DNA of 64,000 bases, taken from positions 10,354,001 through 10,418,000 of the forward strand of contig JAGUCH010000001.1 of NCBI GenBank assembly GCA_019096065.1, in the 5' to 3' direction. Origin of the DNA: Paracyclopina nana. Lineage: Eukaryota > Arthropoda > Copepoda > Cyclopoida > Cyclopettidae. The position numbers were made by a program, and so were the translations under genes. How positions within the stretch are numbered: position 1 is the stretch's first letter; every line of letters begins with the position of its first letter. This document shows positions 11,960-23,200 of this stretch, in pieces. A model generated the notes under the pieces. It made no database searches, was not told where the DNA came from, and saw only the letters and a program-made list of their open reading frames with translations.

Positions 11960-14900
11960 CTAAGATGAGTCCTCGTATTTTAGAGTTGATATCACGGTGT
12001 CATCTTGACTGTGCAAAGTTCGCCGCATTATAAGTGGGGAGTTTTTCATCAGAAACTCCAACGAGCTCTGCTCCTCTCCGGGAGCTCCAGAGGCCAAACT
12101 TGAAGTTAGCAATGATGCGCCAGTGCTCGACACCTTCACTGTCACGCCCTTGCAGCTCTTTTGGTGCACCTATAAGTAAACTCGGTAGGAGCTGCAGCTA
12201 AATATATGTATGAATGCCAAACCTACCTCTATCCTGTCCGGAAAGAACGTCCTTCCGCAGATTTTGCACGGAATCAGCTGTTGTACGTGTGCCTCCCATA
12301 TGGCCTCATGTATGTAGGGGACTGGCTCAGCTGGAATCGCGTGAGGGCTGTAAAGCTCAGTGGGATTGAGGCAAACTGTATTTAGCACATACCTTCATTC
12401 TCTTCAGTGATGTAGTTAGCATTTTTCTTCTCTTCAAGGGCTTCCTGGCGGTCTTTGATCAATTGCTGCTTTCTTTGACATTGTGGTACGTGGAATTTAA
12501 TCGAGTTCTTTCCGAACTGCTTTCCGCACACGAGGCACTTGACGAGGCCCAAAAGGTTATTGTTGTCCGAGCTATCAGCGCTGTCTGTGGTCTCAGGTAC
12601 TGTTTTCTCATTACTTTTGTTGATTGATTTTGGTGGAGGCGGGGGTCGCTTGAACTTTTTCATAGCAGATGTGGAGGTGACTCCGATGTCGCTGCTGCTG
12701 CTATCATTGGACATGTCATCAATCTAAAAATAGTACAACCAGGAAGTGAGAGCAACTGTCTATAGAAGTAGGGTACTTTACTGAGTGCATGTCTTGCGTA
12801 CATTTCTGCCCACAATAACCATGCATGACACATGAGTGATTGTGGTGGAGCAAGAACCTTCGCACAATACGTACAGATTTCCCGCAAATTACTACTGCTT
12901 GCAAAAATGCGCAAAAGCCTTTTGAATTTTGCAAACAAACGAACATAAAATGGACTTGCTTCTTCATGAGGATGGCCTCTTTCTGGAATTTAAACAGAAG
13001 CCTATGAGGGGTAAAAATGTAACCCTCTCATGGTGCTTTTCTTGTGTACATGGTAAAAGGTTGCTTGATAAATCGATAAAACGCGAGTCATGGGGGCAAC
13101 AACCCTAGTTTCCTTGCAAGGAGCCCATAAAGCAAGATTTTTGAGCTTTGTTTTCGCATTGTTAATTGCACATTTGCAATAACGATCAAACTGTGTGTAT
13201 CTTTGGAAAAGAATGGGCTTTCGAACTGCCAAGGCCATTGACAAATGGCATACTTTTTCATTGTGTACATTTGCCTCGTCGAAGGCCAGTCGTTACTACA
13301 AGTGAATACGTACTATACATGCTTGTACACGTGCGGTGCGTAATTTGGCTAGTTAATTATTCATCGAGGTGTGCACATGCTTGGTGATAGTGTACAAGAA
13401 GACACACTAGTTTTCGTTTTCATCGATTAATTTTTTCCTTATAGCAAATTTCTGGCCTTACCCGAGCCTCTTTGTTGCTTGGTGCAAGTTTTTTTCCTCC
13501 CAGCAGGTTGATTTCACTGACAATAACACCTTTGTCTGTTTCGCTGTCCCAGCTGAACATTTCCACGTCAGAATTGTTGGTCACCTCATCGCTGATATCG
13601 ACAATTTGGAGGCTGCTGTAAAGAAGATTAATTGCATTTTTTGCTCCCCAGTTTTCCTTCTTTTTTATGTGTCCCCGCTGCATGACTCACACAAACGGTT
13701 TTCGAACGAATTATGCGGAAACAAAGGCTGTTTTTCACCCACCTGCTAGCATTGGTTTTGGCATTCAGTTTTTTCAGTTCTTTTTTGCTGCTGTTGTGTT
13801 CGCCAGATTCCAAGGTCAGCGGTTCAATTACCGTTGTATCCAAAGAAAGCGCTCTTTGTCTTCGATGATTGCTGCTCTTGGGTGAAAGCCATGGCTGCTG
13901 CTGCTGTTGGACATTATTGGTTGGAATGACTCTTTTGGTCGGAGACTCGTGATTTGTCGTTTTGAGAGGGATTTTACTACTCGTAATGCTGTTATTGTTG
14001 TGAGTGTGCAGCCTTTCGGGAAAGTCCGACCTTCCACAACTTCTACAAGGCTCAGGGACTTTGTCTTTTGGCATACTTAAGGCAGCAGCATTCGACTTCG
14101 GGGAAGGCTGCTTGCCCATCTGATGAACGTGGCGAATGTCACTTTCAGCTTTGGTCGTCTCGTCGATCGTCTTTTTCATGCGCGTTTTCAAATGCCTTGA
14201 AAGACGGGACGAAATCACATGTTGAGGTTTCACATGAATGTGAGGCAAGTCCACGATGGTCGGCCTCTCCAATTTGGTCGTTTTCGGCCTTTCCACAATT
14301 TTCACCTTGTCCGGGCTCACTTTCCTTCTACCCATAATTTTGCCGATTATTTTGCTCATATAAGGGCTGCTGGGACTTTGCGAGCGTTGCTGGAACACTT
14401 GCTTTGTGCTGTAAACCTTGGATTGAGCCTTTGCAGCCTTCATTCGCATATTGGGCAGTCCTCTTTGCACTGCGGCATCACTGCACAGCTTGACTGCTGC
14501 AAGAAACTCCTTCTTTGTCAGTGTCATGTCCACTTTGTCTTTCAGGGACTCGTCGAGCACATGGGGCCTTTTTAGGGTGGCCGTTTTGGGCCTCGAATGG
14601 TCCTCATCGCCACTGGAATTGACTATCATGTCATTCGAACGCATGTCTTTCTTCCGCTCTCTCTTCCGCCTGTTTTTATTGCTAATTGTCCTTGTTAGGT
14701 TTGTCTTTCGTGCCTTGCTTCCTGGTGCAGCCTTCGAAGGCCAAGAGAGGTTCAGCTCGTCGCTTAGACTTGTCTCCACTTCGTCATCATCATCTGAAGT
14801 CATCACTTTCTTGCTGCCTTTCGGGGCTGCTTTCACACCTTTGATCTTCAGAGGGGAGTTCACGACTGCTTTCACTTTTGCCTTAGTAGGAGACTTGTCC

Positions 14901-15531
14901 GAATTCATCGCATCAGACTCCTAGCAAGAGTAGTAATCATTACCTGGATGCTATTTCTGGTCTACCTGCTGCTTTCATTCGCAGCTGACCAGCCCGGTTC
15001 CAACATGGTAAATCAGTATAGTCAAGAGACGTAACTTGACTTTTTAGCATAGTCAGGTCACAGCTAGCTCGCGCGCTCAGCTCGACCTGACTTAACTGGT
15101 TTACCGCACTGCACTATGCTGATATCCCGTGTTGGAACCGGGCTATAGTATAGTACAGTTAACCAGTTAAGTTAGGTCGAGCTGAGCACCCGAGCTAGCT
15201 GTGACCTGACTATGCTAATAAGTCAAGTTACGTCTCCTGACTATGCTGATTTTCCTTGTTGGAGCCGGGCTAGAAGCTTATAGTGCCGTGTTGAAAGGCA
15301 TTTAATGCAAAATGTTGATAACTTTGCAGTCGTCTTTCGTTATCCTCTAGCTATTCCCTAATTTCTTGCGAAAAAGCCCGTTCGCCTAATTACCTGATCG
15401 GAGTTGCTTTTTTGACGCTCCAAACATCTAGACATGTGAATTTCCAACGATCTAGATCCAAACTCTTTGTGGCATATTGGACACTCTCGAAAATAAGGAG
15501 GCTTTTTACCTTGTTGAATTGGCTTTCCCAT
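11960..15531 (-). CDS. C2HC zinc-finger protein (ZC2HC1/ZNF474-like), 704 aa as modelled
   Basis: Six exons read on the minus strand: 15531-15394, 14920-13743, 13615-13462, 12723-12393, 12330-12227 and 12169-11960 (stop 11962-11960). They total 2115 bases in one frame. Small C2HC fingers are visible: exon 1 has CPICHKEFGSRSLEIHMSRC, exon 4 has CLVCGKQFGKNSIKFH followed by VPQC, and exons 5-6 have CKICGRTFFPDRIEVHQKSC. A partial finger (CRSCGRSDFPERLH) lies in exon 2. The long exon 2 is otherwise basic, serine-rich and probably disordered. Spaced C2HC fingers in a disordered chain are typical of the ZNF474/ZC2HC1 group, whose roles are poorly known. The first exon begins at ATG 15531 with open frame just upstream, so further 5' exons are possible. 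Intron 1 carries an inverted pair of MITE B elements. Confidence 0.78.
14991..15271. mobile_element. MITE family B, inverted dimer inside a zinc-finger gene intron
   Basis: 14991-15144 is a full 154-bp element in reverse orientation, with ends AGCCCGGTTCCAAC and GTTGGAACCGGGCT. It is followed directly by 15145-15271, a forward copy lacking about the first 20 bases. Together they form a long palindrome. The whole dimer lies in intron 1 of the zinc-finger gene, about 70 bases upstream of the exon-2 acceptor. Other copies of the family (22788, 58536) have TA on both outer sides, as expected for a Tc1/mariner-type target duplication. Confidence 0.78.
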
Positions 15532-16418
15532 CTCTTTTGGTCCTGCGTAGCACGCAATTTTTAGTTAATCGTATGTAACTATCTGGATTATGATAAAACT
15601 GGCAAATGGAGCATGTGCCGCAAAGGCCTTGTTCCTCCTAATATCGGCTAGAATTACCAATGTGGCTGAACTTTCGTAGAAAAATTATAAATACTCTAAT
15701 ATGTTATCAATATTTGATTGCATTCTTTTGAAAAAAAATATGCGCGGTGCAATTTTAGAAGGTAGCCAAAGCCGCTTGCTAGCTGCAATCTTTTCCCTGG
15801 AAAATGCTACCTTTCACAAAGGTTATTTCCGTGCCGAAACTTGAATGCATTTTTCAAAAAGCTCCTTGCCATTCAGTAGAGGGTCCATCTGGGTCTCAAC
15901 TTGACTTACTTAACGCCACTTAATGGCACGATCCATAAGCTGCATGGGCTCAGCTTGCATTTCTTCGTTCAACTGTATTCTTGTTATCGGCCCTGTTTGG
16001 ACCTTCTTGAACCACAAACTGCGTTCAGGGCTCATAGAAAGCTGGCTATTATCAAGCCTTTATTTATGGGGTACCGTGCCGGCTGATTTAGGGCTGCCTT
16101 TCTTAATTTGGAAATAACGCTTTCATTCATAAAATCATCTCCATGATCACGGCTCAATTATGGTCTCTCGCCACAATGAAAAAACATAGATTTATTGCTG
16201 AAGAGGGCTATTTTTTGTGGTCCGGTTCGATCCGTTTTTCGTATCGGAAAGAAAGTCTACCTGTTTCACGACGATCGTAGTGCAATGTAGCAATATTTAC
16301 TATTACAAGTCGCTAGGCAAATAGTGGGACAAGGTTTCTATGCCATTTCTATTTTATTTCTGAGCACTTGTTACATTTTAAGCATAATTTATGCATATAA
16401 GTATTGGTGATTGCGTGA
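15532..16418. other. Spacer between the zinc-finger gene and the first CUB gene
   Basis: I see no gene here. A TTTATT at 16353-16358 (AATAAA on the minus strand) lies about 60 bases beyond the stop of the CUB gene and could be its poly(A) signal. Confidence 0.5.
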
Positions 16419-17983
16419 TTACTTTTGTTGTACGTATCTTATGTAAAATCCCTCAATTCCGAGCTCATCCTTGTCTTCAACCGAATCGGAGGTGAATGTC
16501 ACTCTGAAAGGGGCTTGCTTGCCTAAAAGAGGAGAAATAGATGTATCTTTTAGCGTTCATCATTTTGACAGTACGTGAATGGTACACTTACTACAAAGTG
16601 TTTTCTGGGCCAAGAAAGCCATGCTGTGTCCGCAAATGTTGCTGTAATCAAATTGTCCTTGCATGCTCATCTCAGTTTTCAGAGAAGGAATGAGCAGTGC
16701 ATCCCTGTAGAGTCCATTTCCATCAGGTGCATTGTAACCACCGCAATAGGATACGCCGTCGCCTGGAACAGCTCCTTTTCCTGAAAACCGATTCGCTTAT
16801 GAAAATCTTTTATAGAGGACGCTAAGTGTACAGACCTGAAACGCTAATGTCCTTTAAATCGGCATAGTAGCAGATTTTAGATTTGCTCTCTTCCCGCCTG
16901 ATGCAAACGACTTGGTTTTGGTCCGCCAAATGGACTTTTCCAGCGTAATTGTACGATTGCAGCGATCCTATCGCCCCCTCGTGGTACAGCCACTGGGTAC
17001 AACCAGACGGGGCAAGGTTGACAAAACCGCTATCATAATGAGTGATTCGAATGGACCAAGCTCTTGATACTGCGGCCGAGGAGCCCAAAGTTATCACAAT
17101 ATCATTGCAACTATCACTGGCATCAACGTACACTAGAAAGGGACGAATTTCCTATAACTGCCTTGTTCAGTTTTCAATCAAAAGTTACTATGCTGGTTGT
17201 TGTTGTTTCCACAGATTTGCGGAGGAGCCGGACCGTTTGGATTGGTCACTGAGAAAACATCGGTTGAGCATCTTGTCCTCAGTGTGACATCTGTGCCAGC
17301 TGAGTTAACATTTCCGCTGGTTGCTTTGGCAGCTTCATTTATGTCACTTGAGGGCTGGCTCAAGACGAAGGTGTCAAAATCCAGCCTAAGCTATTTTTTT
17401 CCAATGAAATACAATTATAGTAGTAGAAGCCTTTTTAGCTTTAAAAATGTCTCAAGTACTTGGACAATGGAAGGCTTGCTCTTGCAAATCGAAACTTTGC
17501 AATGGCCCTTCTCATCCCCAGTGGACTCGAAGTAGGTGTTGTTTTCCGTTGACTTGGCCCCGCATTTAACAGTGACTGCGAACGAAGAAGAAGAACAAAT
17601 AGTTTACTTTTTTTCTTAAGTGAGTTTCTTACATATGCAACAGACTCCATAGCCACTGGCACAAGAGCCTTGCTGTTCACCTCCTCTTGTTTCACACTCA
17701 TCTCTGTAATAAGAAAAAGATCATTTGTGAAATATTTTTTAGGATTATAAAAATTCCAAATGAAACTCACTTGGAGTAGCAAGTTCCATTTTTGCTTCCT
17801 CCAGCATCACACGCGTCGTTCGGGAATCGGACAACGTTGAACATGGACACTAGCACAAAAATGGGAATTAAAAAAAGGTTTTTGGTCAGCTCATATTTGC
17901 TTACAAAACTTTTGCTCTCTGGCTTCGCATTGCCATGAAAAAAGGACTATCAGAGTTATGCTGGTTATTGCGTGAAGATTCAT
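16419..17983 (-). CDS. Secreted CUB-domain protein A1 (8 exons, 378 aa)
   Basis: Minus-strand exons: 17983-17905, 17849-17771, 17703-17633, 17575-17460, 17390-17189, 17132-16836, 16780-16592 and 16522-16419. They sum to 1137 bases with all phases matching. Residues 1 to about 22 are a signal peptide (hydrophobic run TLIVLFSWQCEA). A small cysteine module follows (FNVVRFPNDAC, KNGTCY, DECE, GYGVCC), then two CUB-like regions (LRLDFDTFVL; CSTDVF; PPQICGNN; LAPSGCTQW; DQNQVVCIRR; the last ending GFYIRYVQQK). No catalytic residues are seen. CUB domains bind proteins or carbohydrate outside the cell, and the ligand here is unknown. Its start lies 285 bases from that of the divergent gene B1. Gene A2 at 20277-25151 has the same eight-exon structure. 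Confidence 0.9.
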
Positions 17984-18268
17984 GGTTGCTTCACGGTGAG
18001 CTTGACTTAAGCAACTGTGCTGGCTTAGAATTCCTTAGCTTAGCTGATTGTAATGAAACTCGGCAAATAAAACTGGCTCTGATCAATTCCGCTACTCAAA
18101 CAGGATCGGATGTCTGCGAAGGTTTTTAAAAGGTTTGCTCTTCTCAGGGATGAAAGAAATGCTGTTTATCTTAGCCCTGCTTGGTTTGACTGAGCCAAAG
18201 TATGTCACAAAGCGAAGGGAAGAAATTGGTCAGTTTTCATGCTGAGTCCGTCGTTGCAAGCAGCCAAG
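17984..18268. promoter_or_regulatory. Shared divergent promoter of CUB genes A1 and B1
   Basis: Only 285 bases separate the two start codons of the head-to-head pair, so both promoters must lie here or overlap the first exons. A TTTTTAAAAG block near 18122 and an arthropod-initiator-like TCAGT at 18231-18235 could serve the plus-strand gene. No clear TATA box serves the minus-strand gene. Element calls are guesses; the divergent layout is certain. Confidence 0.45.
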
Positions 18269-20094
18269 ATGAGAACCATGACAACTTGGATATTCGTTGC
18301 TCTTAGCATTTTGAGCTTGGCTGCTCGTACCAACTCGATACAGCAAAAAGAAGGGAAAAGTAAATTAAATACTTATGCTGTACGTGGCAATTTCTTGATG
18401 ATCAATGTTCCATTTAAGTGTTTTCGCTGTTTTCCGTGGTCAACTTTCAAAACGAGCCCTGCCAAAGCACAAGTTCAATTTCGAGTGCATCCACAGACTA
18501 CAGGAATGGAACTTGTTACACTGCATCGTGAGTAATGCAACTTGTAATAAAGCAATGTTAATTTTTTAAAGCTTTTTCTAGTGAGTGCACAGCCAAAGGT
18601 GGTAGCCACAAGGGTGGATGCGCAGCTGGGTAAAATTATCTTATTCGTATTTATTGTTGATGCATGAGAAAGGCCTTTACTAATTATTGTGCTTATCAAG
18701 GTTTGGTGTTTGCTGCGTATTTGTCATCAACGACAGTAAGAAAGATGTGACCAACAATGACACATACATTCAAAATCCGGATTTCCCGAGTGCTTACAAG
18801 AGAACCGATGCCTTGAGCTACACAGTTCGCAAATTTGAAAACGGTTTGCTTCATATTAAGAAATAGTGGTGCGTAATCTATGCCTTCTAATTTTCAGATA
18901 TTTGCTTTTTGAGAATTGATTTTGAGCAATTTTCAATTCAGGGAATAACCACGGAAACGGCGTGTCCCGAGGACACTCTCGAAATAACAGTATTATTACT
19001 TTTTCAATTAATGCATAGTTAAGCACTTCAGCAAGTGTGCATTTCAGGCTAGCACTGGAGATAAAATCAGCAATTTGTGTGGCGACTTAACAGGGCAACA
19101 TAGTAAGCATTCTACTCCAAGTCCAGAATGAAATGCCGTCGACTCATTAGTTGCTTTCTAGTGTACTTGAGCATGGGTCCGGATCGATCAGCAACTGCGG
19201 AAATAAAGCTGACATTCGTGGGAGCCGCCAGCAGCTCCAGAAAGTGGGAAATGAAAGTGGCCCAAATCCCATGCTATTCTAGCTACACGTAAAGCTCCTC
19301 ACCAAGCTTAGAAAATTACGCATGATGTATTGGGAGTTTTCTTGATTTATTAGGCCTCCAGAAGGGTGCTTGCAATGGAGCCACGGAGTCACTGGAAGGA
19401 TCGTTTCACTCAACGCTGGTCTCCAATCCTCATTTTTGAGAACTTCAGAGTAGGCTGCATTTTTTGGAAGCAAAGTGCTTATTTTCTATTACATCTTTTC
19501 AGCTACAAGCATTGCATCAGACAACAACCTGGATTTTGCTGCGTGGAATACAAGGTGATGCTTTTGCATGAATGAACGTACTCTTCTGACACCTAGAATT
19601 TCTTAAAGGTGTGTGGTAGTGGCAATGGATTGAGGTTGCCGCAATCTGCGGGAGCTGCCATTGATGCTGTTGCTGGAACTCTCTGCACTAGCGACTACAT
19701 TTCCATTGAAGGTATTTTCAATTTGCTGTGCCACATTGGATTGATGCATACGGGTCAATCTGTTCAGGTGCCGGCGGAACTTGCCAATCGATCGTGGGAA
19801 CCAACAAATTTTGTGGATACAAATTGAATTTTCAGAATACAGCTGCCCTTGATATCCCTGTTTGCGGTAAGCTAAAGATGACAAGTTTCCTTCCCATATT
19901 TGTTTACTATCACCGTCTGTTCTTACCTTTCATCAGACTGTACTGCGCCCTTTGATGTCGGCGTGGTCAGTAGCACAACAAATACCCAGGCTGATACAGG
20001 TAACACGTTTCATCGTGACAAAGAATAATCTTATTTAAATGCATTATTTGCCACTCTAGGCTTTTGTCTGGAATACCGTCAGTTGGCTTGTTAG
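18269..20094 (+). CDS. Secreted CUB-domain protein B1 (13 exons, 370 aa)
   Basis: Exons: 18269-18359, 18419-18527, 18582-18629, 18701-18843, 18898-18989, 19048-19102, 19162-19288, 19354-19449, 19503-19554, 19609-19711, 19768-19866, 19937-19999 and 20060-20094. They total 1113 bases in frame. ATG 18269 gives a signal peptide (TTWIFVALSILSLAARTNS); an in-frame ATG at 18239 is also possible. The cysteine module has VVNFQNEPC, NGTCYTAS and GFGVCC, and two CUB-like regions follow (LRIDFEQF; NLCGDLTGQH; PPEGCLQW; GFCCVEY). The protein ends GFCLEYRQLAC. It is a paralogue of the A-type genes but split by extra introns. It converges on gene A2, with 182 bases between their stop codons. Ligand and tissue are unknown. 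Confidence 0.9.
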
Positions 20095-20276
20095 TAAGTT
20101 TTTGTACCAACTATTTCTGACCACTTGTAAGTTTTAAGCACAATTAAATATGCATGACGTCATTTGCTAAACGGCAACTCTTGTATTTTCCTGTCTTTTC
20201 GCTATACAAGTACTAAAGAAAGTGATGTGAAACAATAGTAGAGAATTTCCTAAGTAACGATTTGTCTACTGAGCTG

Positions 20277-23200
20277 TCAGCAATTGGCGGAAGAACCAAT
20301 GTAGGCCAGCCGGAATCCGTTGTCGGCCACTTTGATTTCTTCTTTGAACTCAAAGCTGTCCGAGTTGAAGGTGACAGTGAACGGTTGCTTTTTGGCTGCA
20401 AAGAAATCGCGTTACAGTGCCTCACGTTCCTTTTGAAGGTATTTCAGCTTACTGCAGAGTGTTTTCAGCTTGTTTACTGTAATGGCTTCGGACATAGTGC
20501 CAAGACCTCCTTGTCCGCAAAAGTTCTGAATCTTCAAAGTCTTTCCATTGACTGTCGACAGTGGGGAGGGGATTTGGATGCAGTCTCGGCTGGTACCCAT
20601 TCCATCAGCCTTGTATCCACAGCAAGACTTGGTCATAAACTTGGATACCGTCATTCCTGCAAGAAATGCTTAGTGCGCAACTGGTCTCTTTGGTGCGAGC
20701 TTTCGCATGCTTTACCCGACACCATGATATCAGCTATGGCTGTAGTTGAGTAGCACATTTTGCAATTTCCCTTTTCGCGACGAATGCAAGCCACCTGGTT
20801 CTGATCAGCCAAGTGGTAATTGCCGTCCCAATTGTACGAGGTGATAGTGCCCTTGTCACTGCCAAAAAAGTACTGGGTGCATCCGGACGGGGCCAAGTTC
20901 TGGTATCCGCAATCAAACTGAGTGACTCGAACGCTCCAGCTTCGCGTTGCCAAGGTGGCCTCATATCCACTTTGTCCCAGAATGAAGCTCAAGTCGTTGC
21001 AGGCTTTGTTCGCGTCGACGTACACTGGAAAGTCGGAATTTTTGTCATTGCTTACATACCTAGGTAAAAACGCGAAGCTCTTACTGTGCTGGCCAGTATT
21101 TGTGCCACAAATGGCTGGTGGGTTATTTCCGTTGACTCCTGTCACTTGGAAGATATCAGTCATGCATCTGGATGCGTAATTCAGATCTTTGCCGGCTGAC
21201 CCGCAACATTGGCCGTTCAATCCCTTTCCAATGGAAGATTGAGTGTCGGAGCCAGTGGAGGGCCCAGTTATAACGAATGTTTCAAAATCAAGTCGAAGCT
21301 AAAGCATAAATCCTGGATTCAGCAAAGGCAATTTCCAATGAATGTCATTGTTACTTGGCAAATATTGTTGTTGCAGGGGCAAATTTTGATTGCACAGCTT
21401 CCAGATTCTGAACCTCCGGACTCAAAATAGGTATTATTCTCAGAGATGGTTTTACCGCACTTGACCGAGACTGAAATATAAAGAATTATTTTAATAAAAT
21501 ATTTTAAAGTAAGCTGAAATTATAAACGCAGCCTCAAATGGCCACATTGTTAGACAATTTTTCCTCCACAACCTATCCTATGTTCAGAATCAGTCCGATA
21601 AAAAATAGTCGCTATTATCATACAATACTGAGTGCAGATCTCGCAGTTTCGTTATATGCTATTAATTGCCGCATGAGGGCGCTGAATTTTTCGAACAGTA
21701 GATCGGAGTTAACTACTAAATTATGAAAACATTGGGTTGGTTTATGAACCAACAACAGTTATTGAAAGACCATTTCGGCTTACATAAAAGTAAATAGAGT
21801 GTTTTGTTAGAAAAAGTTAAAAAAAATGTCACTTTAAATGTTTTCGCACACAAAATCCAGGCAAGAAGTAGGGCAATAATAAGCCATTGGAGGGACAAAC
21901 TTTTTCGCTAGATGGCGCTTTTTGGGCAAGCATATTTGGAAAAACTGTCGCGCGCGAAACTTGTCACGTGATCAGGAGTGGCAATTTGATTGGCTCTATG
22001 GCTCATCAGCGAAGCCAGGCGAGAAAAAATCGGTTTCGGCAATGAAAAGCTTGGAATTTTGTGTGAGTTGTATATGGTTTTATGGCTTGAAAGGGTGCCA
22101 TTTTATCCGTAGACTATGTCATATTAATTAGGGTTTTTGGAATTAGTGCACCCAAAACCAAAAAATAGCCCATTTGTGATATCACCCAAGATGATCTATA
22201 ATGTAAGGTGACCTCTTATCTCAGCTGTACTTCTACACTTCATCTGACTATGCTATGAAAGGGCGTCTGACGAAAAAAGTAGAGTTCTGTGAATCGTGAG
22301 TTTCATGAAAAAGCTGTCAGATGATAGAAAACGCCATATTTAAGCAATTTTTGAAGTAGAAATTCCAAGTCTGGTAAAGCTGATTAACAGGCTCCTCCTA
22401 CTCGAGCACTAAAAAATTGGCGCTTAAATCAAAATTTGAATTTCCCGCTTTTTCATTGAAGCAAGCAGCATAAGCGCCACCGCACAAATGACGAAAGAAC
22501 TAAAATAAGTTTAGTGAATTAATTTGCATACTTTCGTCTAGAATAGTCATAGTGGATGGCCCTGATATCATCTATGTAGTGCAGCCATGTCAAATGTTTC
22601 CTGGCTAGATGGCACTGCGAATATAGCAACTTTTCGCCTTTGGCTTATTGTCACTTACACCAATGGAGTTACTCAATTTTACATTTCAATGTAAAAATTG
22701 GCGAATTCTGGCATTTTCTAATAATATCGGCGGCCTAGGCACTTACAAAATAGCAGCAATCAGAGACTTGTAAAGAAACTTATATATAGCCCGGTTCCAA
22801 CACGGGATATCAGCATAGTATAGTACGGTAAACCAGTTAAGTCAGGTTGAGCTGAGCGCGCGAGCTAGCTGTGATCTGACTATGCTATTAAGTCAAGTTA
22901 CGTCTCTTAGCTATGCTGATTTTCCTTGTTGGAACCGGGCTATTTCTGGTGGCAGCAATCTGCTTTTGGCATTTAAGCCAAAAATCATAACATAAACAAT
23001 ACACGGTGAGGCAATTGATGTGAAGTGACCAAAAGTCGACACTTGTCATGGTGCAAATTTACCAAAATACCATGTGTATCATCACTCAGTGATTACTGCC
23101 ATAACTGATATTCCTCCGCTACATTTTTTTACAAAGCAACAAGGTAAGATGCAGAGGCAACACGTGACCCCATTTGTAGCAATTCATGGGGATTTTTACT

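Noticed and set aside
12376-12392. A 17-base intron in the zinc-finger gene that would extend exon 5
   Set aside because: Too short to splice; an acceptor at 12331 gives a normal 62-base intron in the same frame.
16215-16235. tRNA B-box-like GGTTCGATCC
   Set aside because: No matching A box, anticodon stem or acceptor stem at the right distances.
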